A stretch of DNA of 64,000 nt, from positions 1 through 64,000 of the forward strand of contig LUVW01000015.1 in the NCBI GenBank assembly GCA_001661515.1, written 5' to 3'. The notes beneath the pieces were generated by a model that saw only the letters and a list, made by a program, of their open reading frames with translations, did no database searches and had not been told where the DNA came from. This stretch comes from Capniomyces stellatus. Its lineage: Eukaryota; Kickxellomycota; Harpellomycetes; Harpellales; Legeriomycetaceae. Below, one piece after another: positions 43,788 through 55,100 of this stretch. Made by a program: the position numbers and the translations under genes. Within the stretch, counting starts at the first letter, position 1. The number at the start of each line of letters is the position of its first letter.

Positions 43788-44324
43788 ACTTTAATATATA
43801 CTATAATCACTTCAACGCTTTTGTACCGATAATTGTCCTACTTTATGTGTAGCTTTGTAAATGTCTTTTCTATATATAAAAAGAAAGTATATCCTGGAAT
43901 TGTCTATTATCAACACAAATTATACTCGTGTGTTTGTCATAAATAGGTTGATGAGTAACGACAGGTCTTTTAATCGTATAGTTTGTCTCTATTTATTATA
44001 GTCTTTATATATTCCTAATAACCACACGTATAATCTAAAGCGATACTATGACTCAAATTATGCATTTAGGAAAAAAGAACATATATTATTGAGTTGGTTT
44101 AAAGGAAAGTTGAATTATCCTTTTATTTATTTATTCTTCGTTCATTCATTTTAGGTTTATTTATTGATATACACCTTGCTCAATCCAAATCATACCACGT
44201 TTATACGACTATAAGCACTAGAACACCTTCACTTTAATCGCCACTAAGTCTGAACTGTTTTCACTAGAACCCCCTAATCCACAACTCTCCTCTCCTCCGC
44301 CTTCTTTTTCTTTTTTTTTCTTCG

Positions 44325-44356
<32 letters not shown>

Positions 44357-44934
44357 CAATTTTCCCCTCAAGTATCATTATATTCTATAAAAGAAAGAAT
44401 AAAGCCGGAACAGTCACCAAAACAACAGGGCTGCAACCATATTCGCAATAATAGTATCGAATTCCAAGCATCAAAAACACATTAAACAACAATAGTATTT
44501 GCTATGAATAGCTTCGCTGAATGCACTTTTTGGCCTGCTAGTCAAATGTACTCTTAAGCTTTGCGGGTTATTTTGAACAATCGAAATTGGCTAGTTCACG
44601 CCTTGCTGTAATTTTTTTATTAATTCCGTTTATTTGATTTATTCATTTCCACTTTGATGTGCCAAACCTTGAACATTAGCGGGTATGACAATAATAAACT
44701 TATTCGGTTTTATAGCGTTTAATTGTGCTGGCATTAATATTCGATTCAACTCAACAATAACCGGCCCTACACATCGATGCGGGTTAAAATTATGAAAGCA
44801 TTCTAGTTTCATTGTCTCTATAATTTGCCAACATTACAAACAATAAATATCTTGATTATAACAAACTAACAAACCTTTTCACTTTTACACACCAATCCAC
44901 TAATCCACCAATCCAGCACAAAGAGTGCCAAGGT

Positions 44935-45117
44935 CTAATTATAACCATTTTGTTTATTTATCCCATCTACACCATCAGTTCTATCGTTCACCTTGCTCCC
45001 TTCACCAAGGAGCGGCTTCACAGTAGCTGTAATTCCATGAAATACATGCACGTTTATATCCAAAATTTGCTCTTGATTGACATTTAGCATTTGTAACTGA
45101 TTCCTGTTGCCTTGCAT
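44935..45117 (-). CDS. small hypothetical ORF (60 aa)
   Basis: From a genuine ATG at 45117 the frame encodes a hydrophilic, non-repetitive peptide (MQGNRNQLQMLNVNQEQILD ... NVHVFHGITATVKPLLGEGS) and stops at 44935-44937. GC is higher than in the flanks and amino-acid use looks protein-like. No family, membrane segment or signal peptide is recognised. No clear splice-compatible upstream exon is visible between it and the tRNA at 45665. It could be a small gene, a terminal exon, or chance. Confidence 0.25.
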   Translation of the reverse strand: MQGNRNQLQMLNVNQEQILDINVHVFHGITATVKPLLGEGSKVNDRTDGVDGINKQNGYN

Positions 45118-45649
45118 TCTTTACAAGTTTTTGAGTTTAGCAAACACTTTTATTATTATTGTTATTATAATGGCCATTCAATGCTTTATCAAAATTTAGA
45201 CTATTTACTAAACGCTCTAATAGAAACATGAAATAATATCATTCTTTAGTTTACAATTTCATAGTCCAGAGCTCAATTATGCTTATTTGCTTCACAACTT
45301 TTAGAATGACTAAACCTCAAAATGTTCTAAAAGCTTGTACACATACACACTCCCACCCCCCCTCCCCACAATAATTAAACGAAATGAACCGATTATCCTG
45401 ATTTACAAAAACAAAAGCGGGAAAAACAGGCCTAATATCACAACAGCTTATTTCAATCTTCAAATCTGTGTAAAGCTAGTGCCAAATATCAATAATAATA
45501 ATAAGCTAGTGCCGAACAATTAGTTGGTTAAAATATCTTCCATCAGGATATGCGGGTGAATAAATCACAAAAACATTGGCAAGTTCAGTGTAGTAGTAAT
45601 GGCTATCATGATTTATTTGTGAATTAAGTATCAAAAGGATGTGGAATGC

Positions 45650-45659
45650 AAAAGCAAAA
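45650..45659 (-). terminator. RNA polymerase III terminator of initiator tRNA
   Basis: On the minus strand two TTTT runs separated by GC (45659-45656 and 45653-45650) begin 6 bases past the tRNA 3' end. Confidence 0.7.
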
Positions 45660-45664
45660 GAAAC

Positions 45665-45736
45665 TAGCACCACCTGGTTTCGATCCAGGGACCTCAAGGT
45701 TATGAGCCTTGCGCGCTTCCTCTGCGCTATGGTGCT
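45665..45736 (-). tRNA. initiator tRNA-Met (anticodon CAT)
   Basis: 72 nt, no intron. The parts are acceptor AGCACCA/TGGTGCT (perfect, A1:U72), D arm GCGC/GCGC, anticodon stem CAAGG/CCTTG with loop CTCATAA, and T arm CCTGG-ATCGAAA-CCAGG with A54 and A60. A1:U72 plus the A54/A60 T-loop identify it as the eukaryotic initiator rather than the elongator. The anticodon is at 45704-45702. The anticodon stem has A-U at 29:41 where initiators usually have the third G-C pair. Confidence 0.96.
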
Positions 45737-46590
45737 ATAAAAAAACCAGTCTTTTCCCACTAGAATAACTAGAAGGAAATAATAGTGTCCAATGAATACA
45801 AGGACTCTTTAAGCCCTGATCAAAAAGCCCACGAATCAAAGCGTATTAAAATAAAAGCTGTTATTTCAACCTAAAAGTTTACTGGTCAGTAGTTGTTCAT
45901 GACATTCCCAACTAATGGTCACTTCAGTAACCCAGTTTAAAGGAAAAAAGGAAGAAAAAATCTGAATGATGCGATTACTGGCCAAAAAAGTTCAACATAT
46001 GCAATATAACAGCTGAGTGTCAAACAGGTATGGGTCAAGGTTGAAGTTAGGGCACTTATAATCGGTTCTTAATAGTATTAAGGCTATGCATTAATCACAC
46101 ACAAACACACACACATTGTTATTTATACTCGTATAGCAATATACCCAAAAAGATATCAAAACCCGGGTAGAATAGTAGGTAAATAGACAAACAGTTATTC
46201 GAATAAACCCTAAGAATAAATACTACTGTGTAGCGATATACCCATCTATAATACCCAAACACAGCAATATGATTTAATTACACAAACACAAGCAAGATAG
46301 TTTCAGTGCTAAAACTTGGAATTAATGTTTAAAGATTTATTAAAAAATAACAAAAATTTATCCACTCTTACTAGCAGCAGTTTGAGAAGAGAAAAAAAAA
46401 CGAGCCAACAAGGTAACACCAGTCAGCCAGATCCTTGTATAAGAAAACATCAACATAGTAAGGCCAAGGTCATGCAGAGGTGTCATAGAAGAGCATGTTT
46501 AGTAGGTGTTGCACGAATTTGTTATGATGGAAACGGGAGGGGATAAAAGGAATATTATATTAGTGAATATAAATTACTCAGCTTAAAGTA
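45737..46590. other. intergenic region downstream of SPF30, upstream of tRNA-iMet
   Basis: About 850 bp. It contains a CACACA-like stretch near 46099-46115 and a basic 73-codon ATG frame on the plus strand (46325-46546; MFKDLLKNNKNLSTLTSSS...) that ends 44 bp before the SPF30 stop on the opposite strand. That frame has no recognisable domain, and I regard it as possible but unproven. Confidence 0.4.
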
Positions 46591-47430
46591 TTAGCGGAAC
46601 TTAATACGTTCAGAGAATTGGGTCATTCCTTTCCCACTACCCACAACGCCAACACGTCCATCGATTGTTTCTGGGCTTTTAAAGATGCTTTTTTTGTTTA
46701 TTGGAGCAACCTTTACTTTTTTAGATTTTTTAGCAAAATCTAGCCATGCGCGCTGTCCAAGTACAGTTTCGTTTGGTGTATTTTGTTTCTGCTTCTTTTT
46801 GGTACTTTTTTCTTTGGAGGGGTTTGATTCGTTGCTTGTAGCAGTTTTATCCTTGGGTAAATCCAAATCAGGTGACGATCTTTTGTTGGACTTTTGTTTA
46901 GAGTATTTAATAGTTAATTCAGAGAGTTGTTCTTGCGTTGTATTCATTGGGTATAACATGGACGAAGGCACATCTTCGGAGTTACCATATCCAACAAAAG
47001 TAATTTTAAACATGTTACCTGGCAGCGATGCTACAATTTTAGCAGCATAAAACTTACTATCTCCTGAATATAGGGAGTGGCAATCATCACCAACTTTCCA
47101 GCTATACTTTGAGCCGGTTTCCACTTGGTTAGCGCTTAATGCCAAGGAACCAGAGCCATCAGCTTTGTTTTTAATATCCGCATCAACGCTCTTATTCAGG
47201 TTAACCGGGTCAGCTTTATTCGCTCGGCTGTTGTTTTCTCTGTTGTTGATGGATGTAGGTTTGCTGGTATTGGTGCGTTTGTCATCTTCCATCAATGAGA
47301 ATGTCAGGTTTAATAGTTCTTCAATCTCGGCTTTTAAATTTACAAGTTCAGCATTTTCTGGATCCGCTTCCAGAGCAAGCTCTATTTCTTTGATCTGATT
47401 TTTATACTGTACAATTTCCGTCTCATCCAT
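46591..47430 (-). CDS. SPF30: Tudor-domain splicing factor SPF30/SMNDC1 homologue
   Basis: Single exon, 279 aa, ATG at 47430. The N-terminal helix pair (NQIKEIELALEADPENAELV ... EEIEELLNLT) matches the SMNDC1 start. A Tudor domain lies at about 110-170 (WKVGDDCHSLYSGDSKFYAA, KITFVGYGNSEDVPSSML) with the aromatic cage that reads symmetric dimethyl-arginine on Sm proteins. The C-terminal family motif SIFKSPETIDGRVGVVGSGKGMTQF is complete. SPF30 acts in assembly of the U4/U6.U5 tri-snRNP into the spliceosome. Its presence fits a genome with many introns, whereas S. cerevisiae lacks it. The linker before the C-terminal motif is Lys/Ser-rich and probably nuclear-localising. Confidence 0.93.
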   Translation of the reverse strand: MDETEIVQYKNQIKEIELALEADPENAELVNLKAEIEELLNLTFSLMEDDKRTNTSKPTSINNRENNSRANKADPVNLNKSVDADIKNKADGSGSLALSANQVETGSKYSWKVGDDCHSLYSGDSKFYAAKIVASLPGNMFKITFVGYGNSEDVPSSMLYPMNTTQEQLSELTIKYSKQKSNKRSSPDLDLPKDKTATSNESNPSKEKSTKKKQKQNTPNETVLGQRAWLDFAKKSKKVKVAPINKKSIFKSPETIDGRVGVVGSGKGMTQFSERIKFR

Positions 47431-48469
47431 AGTTAAGAATGCTGGGTGTTTTTTCCTGATGTTCGTTTTCTAGGGAGTTCTTTATAAATTATGTGTTTTA
47501 ATATGAAGTCTAGTTGTTTTCAATCTAGGAAAAAGAAAATTAAGTTTTCAAATTCTATAAGCGCGTTTTATTGTATTTGAAAAAAATTCGTTTTTTTTAT
47601 TTTTTGAACTGGAAATAATAAAAAGGAAAAGCAATGTATTAAACATGGTTTCTGAAACGAAAACTTTTAATTAATGCCATTTATCTAGAATTACGTTTAA
47701 ATATAACAATTTTATATAGAAAAAAGGAAAAAGAACAGAAAAAAAGCGGAAAAGTGTGATTAAGAGAAAGTGTGTTGGTTAAAAACCTTGTGTATTACTC
47801 GCCCAATATCATTAAAAACAGATAATTGTATTGGCTCTTGGTTTGAGATTGGATTAAACAGCATTAATTCGTAGGTCATTTATTATTCGATACAGCGACA
47901 AAGAAAGCATGGCAGCTCTGCCATTGGACATTACTAAATGCTGAATTTACAAAAACCGAACAAGGAACATTTTGATTAAAGGTATTGTATTGTGACGGGG
48001 AAAGTTGTCAAAAGTTTTTACGCCAAACTGTTGTCGGTAAAACGTAAAGCAAACTGTCCAATGGAAAGCCAAACTGGCAATACAAAATTATTTTTAATAA
48101 TAGCCTTTTTTTTTTAAAATCTAAATCAGGAAGCATTTTGATCAGTCTATTTTTTTTTCAATTCAACTTTTTATATTTCTTGGGTCAAGTTGGTAGTTAT
48201 TTAACAGGGATACCAGCCTTAGCTTAGTTTTAACATTTTCTTTTGAACTAGCCGAGAGGGACTGGAAGAATAGAACAAAAACAAAAACAAAAAAAAAAAG
48301 CAAAAACAATAGAGTAAAGACGACAAGTATTGATTGAGTGCAGCATTTTCTTCGCCAGCTCAGTTTTATTTACCAAAGTTAAAATCGACTAGAAACCAAG
48401 GCAAAGGTATCGAAAGTTTGTTTAAGAAGAATATAGATTTGTTGCAATCCGAGTATACTTGAATCAAGC
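47431..48469. other. divergent intergenic region SPF30 / SUV3
   Basis: About 1.0 kb between two genes transcribed away from each other. It is AT-rich, with T runs near 48107 and an AAAAC-like repeat near 48277-48306. Both promoters lie here by position. No gene or RNA is seen. Confidence 0.5.
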
Positions 48470-51249
48470 ATGTTGAGATTGCTATTCAAAGGCAGTACCT
48501 GCAAAAGTAGTAGCAGGCCAACAAGTTTAAAATGGGGAGCAGTGGTTGCAGTAAAAAGCGATCCAGTGACGAATCTGAAAAGTGGAATCCATACCAGTTC
48601 ATTTAACTTGCGATCCGTTGGATCAAATAGCAAGAGTGCGAGCTCTAGAGAAAATGGAAAGACGAATGGGAAGAATTACAAGAATGGAGATCGTTACGGG
48701 GGACAGGGCAATCAGAACAGGTTTAGGAGAAATCTGCTGGAGGACTGGCCACTAGAGAATGAAATGACGGTTGAATTTGTGACGAAACATAGAAATGAGC
48801 GGTTGAAGAAGTTTGAAACAGAGGAGTTTGTGAAACGGTGTGAGAATGCGGGAGTTCCATCGAGATATTACTATGCATATATCGAAGAGTTTCTCAAAAT
48901 TGTGCGAGAGGATAATATAAGGTCTTTGTCGATAGAATTATACCGAGCTGGTTTAAACAGAGATGCGATAGGTAAGGCACCAGCAAGAAAGAAAACGATT
49001 GCGAAAGCACGTAGTAAACATGGCAAATAGAGCGTGTGAGAGCAATACTGTTTGAAGCACAATAAAACTAGATATATTAAACTAAAAATAAGTAGAGTTT
49101 ACTAAAAGTGCTTATGATATAAAATTGGTAATATAGCTGGTGTGGATCCGTTACTAATACCAAGTTATTTGACATTCTTGTCAGAAAAGATACCAGAAAA
49201 ACTACCGAAGCTTATGCAATACAGGGCAATGTCGAATCTGCAGAATCCACAACAGTGGTTTCCATTAACAAGAATGCTCCAAAGGTAAGCTGAAAAAAGA
49301 GAATTTATCAAAGTTGGTAAGAATGAACTGAATGTGAGAGGTTTAGGCGGGGGGAAAGAAGGGGGGGGGGGTAATGGTGGATTATGGTTGGAATTATGGT
49401 TATATAACAAGAGAAATGTTGATGGAATTGGAATAGGAAGGTGATTATGCACGTTGGGCCTACAAATTCAGGTAAAACTTACCATGCATTGAGGAGGCTG
49501 GAGGAGGCAAAGTCGGGGGTATACTGTTCGCCGTTGAGGCTTTTGGCGCACGAGGTATATGAGCGGTTGAACAGTGCGGGGAGGCCGTGTACTCTAGTGA
49601 CGGGCGAAGACAGGCGTTTCCCAGTTATAGATGGGCGGGAGCAGCAGGTGTGCGTGGACGATGAAGGGTTTATTGTAGCGCCACTGATTTCATCGACAAT
49701 AGAAATGATAAATACAAGTTCATACGTTGATGTTGCGGTGATTGATGAGATACAGATGATCCAGGACCCTAAGCGCGGGTACGCATGGACATTGGCACTA
49801 TTGGCGTTGAAGGCGAGCGAAATCCATCTTTGCGGAGAGGCTACAGCAGTGCCAATAGTGAAGAGGCTGTTCAAAAAGATGAACGAGGATGTTGAGGTGA
49901 AGGTGTATGAAAGGCTAAGCGGACTTGAGGTTTCAGAAAACAGTATTGGCGAGTCTTGGAGAAACATTCGGGAGGGGGACTGTGTGGTGGCATTTTCGAG
50001 GAAGAGAATATTTGAGATCCAGCGAGAAATAGAAAGGCAAACCAACATGAAGTGTGCAGTGGTTTATGGGTCGTTGCCTCCAGAGAACCGAGCGCTCCAG
50101 GCACAGCTGTTTAACGATGCAGATTCCGAGTATAAGGTCTTGGTTGCAAGCGATGCTATAGGAATGGGGTTGAATCTGAAGATCCAGCGCGTGATTTTTG
50201 AAAGCACCAGCAAGTTTGACGGAACCCAGTTTAAGCCGCTAAGCATTTCCCAGGTGAAGCAAATTGGCGGGAGAGCTGGCAGGTATAATGTTGGGTACAA
50301 GAGTGGCGAGGTTACTTCTTTTCGCCAAAAGGACATCCCCACAATAAGCACTTTTATGAGCCTGAATCCCGAGCCGATTCCGTCAGCCGGCCTCTACCCA
50401 CGCACAGAGATAATCGAGAGGTTCAGCTTTATGTTTCCCAACAAGCCGCTTTCTGAAATCTTGAGCATCTATGCTGATACCGCCAGCGTTTCAGACGAGT
50501 ACTACCTATGCGACCTCGGCCCACAGAAAGTTCTTTGCGACATTCTTTCCAACTTTGATATACCATTTAGGTCTCTATACACTTTTATATTTGCTCCAAT
50601 CCAAGTACGCGATCCCCACTCTTTAGGGGTTGCAATTCTGGTAAGCCACTACAAGCACATATAATATCAACAATAACCATATCTAATAATACCAGTCATT
50701 TCCCAACCATTTAATGTATCCTACCAACTCGACTTTGCCTTTTTAATTTGCAACCATATCGTATCGTATTATATCGATTTAATTGATATATCCATCTCCT
50801 CTCCTATTTAACTTTTAGTATGCTAGAGATCTAAGTCGAAATGTACAGTGTTCGATTTCAAAAATCCTCAAAATCCCTGCCAACGTTCCAAGATCCAAGG
50901 AAGAACTTACGTTTATGGAATCTATCCATAAGTGCACACTGCTATATATCTGGTTAAAGTAAGAATTATTCACCAATTCACTTTTTGTATAATACTTTTA
51001 TGCTTTCAACCTATCAATTATTGCTTATTGCTTCTTCCTTGTAAACTAGTTTTACCCAAATTTGGTTCTAATGCTTTTTTAATTGTCTTTCTTCCCTACC
51101 CCCCCCCCCTTTTTCCTTTCCTTTTCTTTTTTCTTTCTTTTTGCTTTATTAGTTACCAGTTCCCAAACATTTACACTGAGCTTGAGAAAGCAAAGGAATA
51201 CAAGCTGAAGATAGAAGGTTTGATTCAACAGGGATTGGAGAAGTTGTAG
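48470..51249 (+). CDS. SUV3: mitochondrial ATP-dependent RNA helicase Suv3
   Basis: Five exons (48470..48971, 49137..49284, 49437..50640, 50819..50958, 51153..51249) give 696 aa. The basic, Ser-rich N-terminus (MLRLLFKGSTCKSSSRPTSL) is a likely mitochondrial presequence. Helicase motifs are GPTNSGKT (224-231), SGVYCSPLRLLAHEVYE, DEIQM (320-324), LCGE, AIGMGLNL and QIGGRAGRY (492-500). The Suv3 C-terminal core follows (GLYPRTEIIERF, TFIFAPIQ) and continues through YARDLSRNV and WLNYQFPNIYTEL across introns 3 and 4. With the exonuclease Dss1 or PNPase it forms the mitochondrial RNA degradosome. A CT-rich tract with a run of nine C (51101-51109) precedes the last acceptor. Confidence 0.95.
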
Positions 51250-52193
51250 ATGTAGATACAGATGAAATCCATGCTATCTACTGCTTGCTTGTTCTATTTA
51301 ATTGCACACTTTACAGCTTAAATTTATCATTCTTGAAGTGTTTATCTGTTATATTAGCCTTCTTTTTATTCTACTCTATTCTATTCTACTTTAATTTAAA
51401 AATAATAGCAATAGTTTAAAGTTGCTCAGTTGAAGCATGATGATTAGCAGATTGCATGCAGCCGAAAAGTCTTATCCTTATAATGTGGTGAGGGATTTCT
51501 TTTGGATTTGTTCCATTTGCTTTTGCTTTTGCTTTTGCTTTTGAAAGACAAGCAAGACAACAACGGAAATATAAATAAAAACTGTCTATTTCAATAAAAA
51601 AAAAAAAAGAACTGTTGTTCAAATAACGAAAATCCAACTTTGAGAGTTTGCTCAAGTTAAATTCAAAATGCAAACACATAAAGCAAAACATAAATTGTCC
51701 CTTTTGGGTTTAAAGTAAAACGGGGTTTGGCCTGTTATAATGTGATAGTTGAATTGAGTTGGAATTGTTGAAGTCGAGTAATTACAGAATTACGCAACTT
51801 TGTAATGGGCTAATTTTACAAAAAAGTAAATAGTGAAATTCCGATAATTACATTTTTATATTAACGAAAGAAAAAAAAGAAACAAACAATAAAACAATAA
51901 TTAGTTGGGTTTAGTGTGTTAATAATAGATTGACTTTAGTAGCAAGGTTTTTCAAAAAACAAAAACAAAAACAAAAAAAAAAAAAAACAAGACAAAAAAG
52001 CAACTACAACTACAACTACAACTTCAATAAAATAAAAAAAGTAACTACGAGTTATTAAAATAAAGTAATAAATGTTCTAATTTATCCATTTTTTATATCA
52101 AACATTTTCCTTTTTTATTAACAAACATTAATAAATCTGCAAAAATAAAAAAAGCAAGCGATTAAAAGCCAAACTAATAAAATTAAAAGTAAA
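51250..52193. other. intergenic region SUV3 / UBA1
   Basis: About 940 bp, AT-rich, with GCTTTT repeats near 51519-51542, an A run near 51596-51608, AAAAAC repeats near 51957-51990 and ACTACA repeats near 52003-52022. It should contain the UBA1 promoter. No gene is seen. Confidence 0.5.
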
Positions 52194-55100
52194 ATGGAGG
52201 ACGTTCAAGTAGATGATGGTAAAAACCAAGAAATCGACGAGGGTCTATACTCTAGACAACTGTAAGTTGATGCAAAAAAACAAAACACAAAAGGGTTAGC
52301 TGTTGTTGTTGTTGGGGATAGTGGTGGTTCAAATAGAATTCTCGAGATTTGTTTATATACTATCGAGAGTGTGCAAGTGTATTCATACATTTTCTAAAGT
52401 ATTATTATTTTTTTACTTTGTGTGTTTGGATGATTTGTAGATATGTTTTGGGAGTAGAGGCAATGAAGAAGATGGGGACCTCGCATGTATTGATTATGGG
52501 ACTGAAGGGATTAGGAGTTGAGATAGGTAATATATGGTCACGTATTTAAGTGTGTTTTAATTTTTTTTTTTGTTTAGCCATACTAGTTACGGATGTGCAA
52601 GAAATAGAAATATAAAGAATATATATTTTTTGTTTTTCAAGATAAAAGTAAATTCTAACGATTAAAAACGGAATGGTATTTGTTAGCTAAAAACGTTGCC
52701 TTGGCAGGAGTCAAGAGTGTAACACTGTTTGATTCAGAACCCGTGACAATCCGCGACTTGGGAACACAGGTATAATACAACGCATGGTTATACCTTTGAA
52801 CATGAGTATATGAATATATTTGTAAAGCGCAGCTAGAGTAATGCATTATTGCAGAATATTTGTCAGCAAGTGGTGGTTGTTAGTTGGTGGTAGCAGTGTG
52901 AATAACAAATGTTTGTGACTTGTGTGTATTTTTATTAGTACTTTTTGACTGAGAATGATATTGGCAAACCAAGAGCACAAGTTACGGCAGTAAAGCTAGC
53001 AGAGCTTAATCCGTATGTCGAAATCAACGTCATTAACAGTGAGCCACAGCCACAAGATTTGGCAAAGTACAGAGTAAGGGTTGAACAGTAAATGATAAGC
53101 GATGGTATATGTAGACGGTATTGTAGGAGGAATAGAGAGTCAAGACAGAGTGATATTTAATGATTGAAATTTATTTTTGTTCGAGTAGGTGGTTGTTGTA
53201 ACTGAGTCGACTTTAAAACAGCAGCTTTCTTACAACGAGTTCTGCCACAAAAACGATATCCGCTTTATCAGCGCCAAGACACACGGTTTATTTTCGTAAG
53301 GGTATTTATATTTGGAATTATAAGCATGTGATAATGGTGTTGAATTGGAAGAAAACCCACTTGAAATTTATCAGAAGTAAAAAAAAAGAAAAAAGAAAAA
53401 GAGATTAATTGTGAGTATAAATTGATATAGATGTATATTCAATGACTTTGGAGAACATTTCCTGGTCGAGGATCCAACAGGTGAAACACCAATGTCAGGA
53501 ATGATAGCATCAATAGAAGCTGTAAGTCATATATAGAATGATTAACTTTTCAGCAAAGAGAATATATATTTAATGGTTAATGATTGGTGGATAATAGGGG
53601 CCAGAGGGAGTTGTTGCTTGTTTGGACGAAACAAGACACGGTTTAGAGGATGGCGACTATGTTACTTTTGCGGAAGTGAAGGGGATGCCAAGCTTGAACG
53701 GTTGCGAGCCACGCAAGATCAATGTTTTAGGTACCTTGCTGAACAGTTATTGAGATTGGTAGTAAGAGTTGGTGATTGGTTATTATGTTCAAGAATTTTG
53801 AACTTTGTTTGTTGTTGTGGATTTAGGACCATACACTTTTGGAATTGGAGACACTACAGGATTGGGAAACTACGAGACTGGGGGTATATTTAAGCAAGTG
53901 AAGCAGCCAGTGGTTCTCAAATACGTAAGTTGGACCAGAAAAATATCTAAATATATAACAAGGAGTTGAACCAGAGGGTGGTGTGGGTAATGGTAACTAA
54001 TGGGGCGAATTATTTGACAACAAATGACGATAGGATTCGTTGGAACGAGCCATGGACAATCCAGAGTTTCTGATTACAGACTTTGCAAAGCTAGATCGAC
54101 CTGAACAACTGCACTTGGCATTCAGAGCACTGGATGAGTTCAAACAAATCAACTCTAGAAATCCTAACCCGGGAGACGAAGACGATGCCCAAAAGGTGTT
54201 GGAGATTTGCCACAACATCAACAAGGAAAAAATGAACAAGGTAAACATAGTATAGTAAATTATTATATAATCAACCACAGTATAATGTATTAATACATAA
54301 TTCAATTTATTGGAATTTAGATCGAGTTGGACACAGAGTTGATCAAGAAAGTTTCGTTTCAGGCTAGCGGAGAGCTGGCACCCATGATGGCAGTAATTGG
54401 AGGATTTGTTGCCCAAGAGGTTCTTAAGGCGTGTACAGGAAAATTCATGCCATTGAAGAACTACATGTACTTTGATGCGTTGGAATGTCTTCCAGTTGAC
54501 TTTAAGCCAACCAAAGAAGATGTCAAGCCAGTAAGTGTGCAGAGTATTATGGAAAAGTTGATTAATAAATAATAAATAATAAATAATAAATAATAAATAA
54601 TAATAGTTGGGATCAAGATATGACGGGCAAATAGCAGTGTTTGGTAAGGTTTACCAAGAAAAACTGGAGAACTATAGACAGTTCCTGGTTGGGGCAGGGG
54701 CTATTGGGTGCGAAATGATTAAGAATTGGGCGATGATGGGGTTGGCCACGGGGCCACGGGGGATCATCAATGTAACGGACATGGACTCGATTGAGAAGAG
54801 CAATTTGAATCGGCAGTTTTTGTTCCGGTCAACAGATGTTGGCAAGCTGAAATCGGATGTGGTGGCGGAAGCAGCAGTCAAGATGAACCCAGGACTGGCC
54901 AACAAGGTGGTTTCTTACCAGGACCGCGTTGGGATTGAGACAGAGGCAACATTCAACGACGATTTCTTCAAGAGCCTTGATTGTGTTACCAACGCGCTGG
55001 ACAACATGGAGGCTCGTCTGTACATGGACAGGCGGTGCGTGATGTTCTGCAAGCCTTTGCTTGAGTCAGGCACCCTTGGGTCTAAGGGAAACACGCAGGT

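Larger units (their letters stand above)
43788..45664. other. intergenic region upstream of chitin synthase
   Basis: About 1.9 kb. It holds a long pyrimidine tract with a T run of about 34 bases (about 44323-44356), a C-rich stretch at 45352-45367, and a small minus-strand ORF (44935-45117, listed separately). The chitin synthase promoter should lie near 43.8-44.3 kb. No other gene is seen. Confidence 0.5.
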
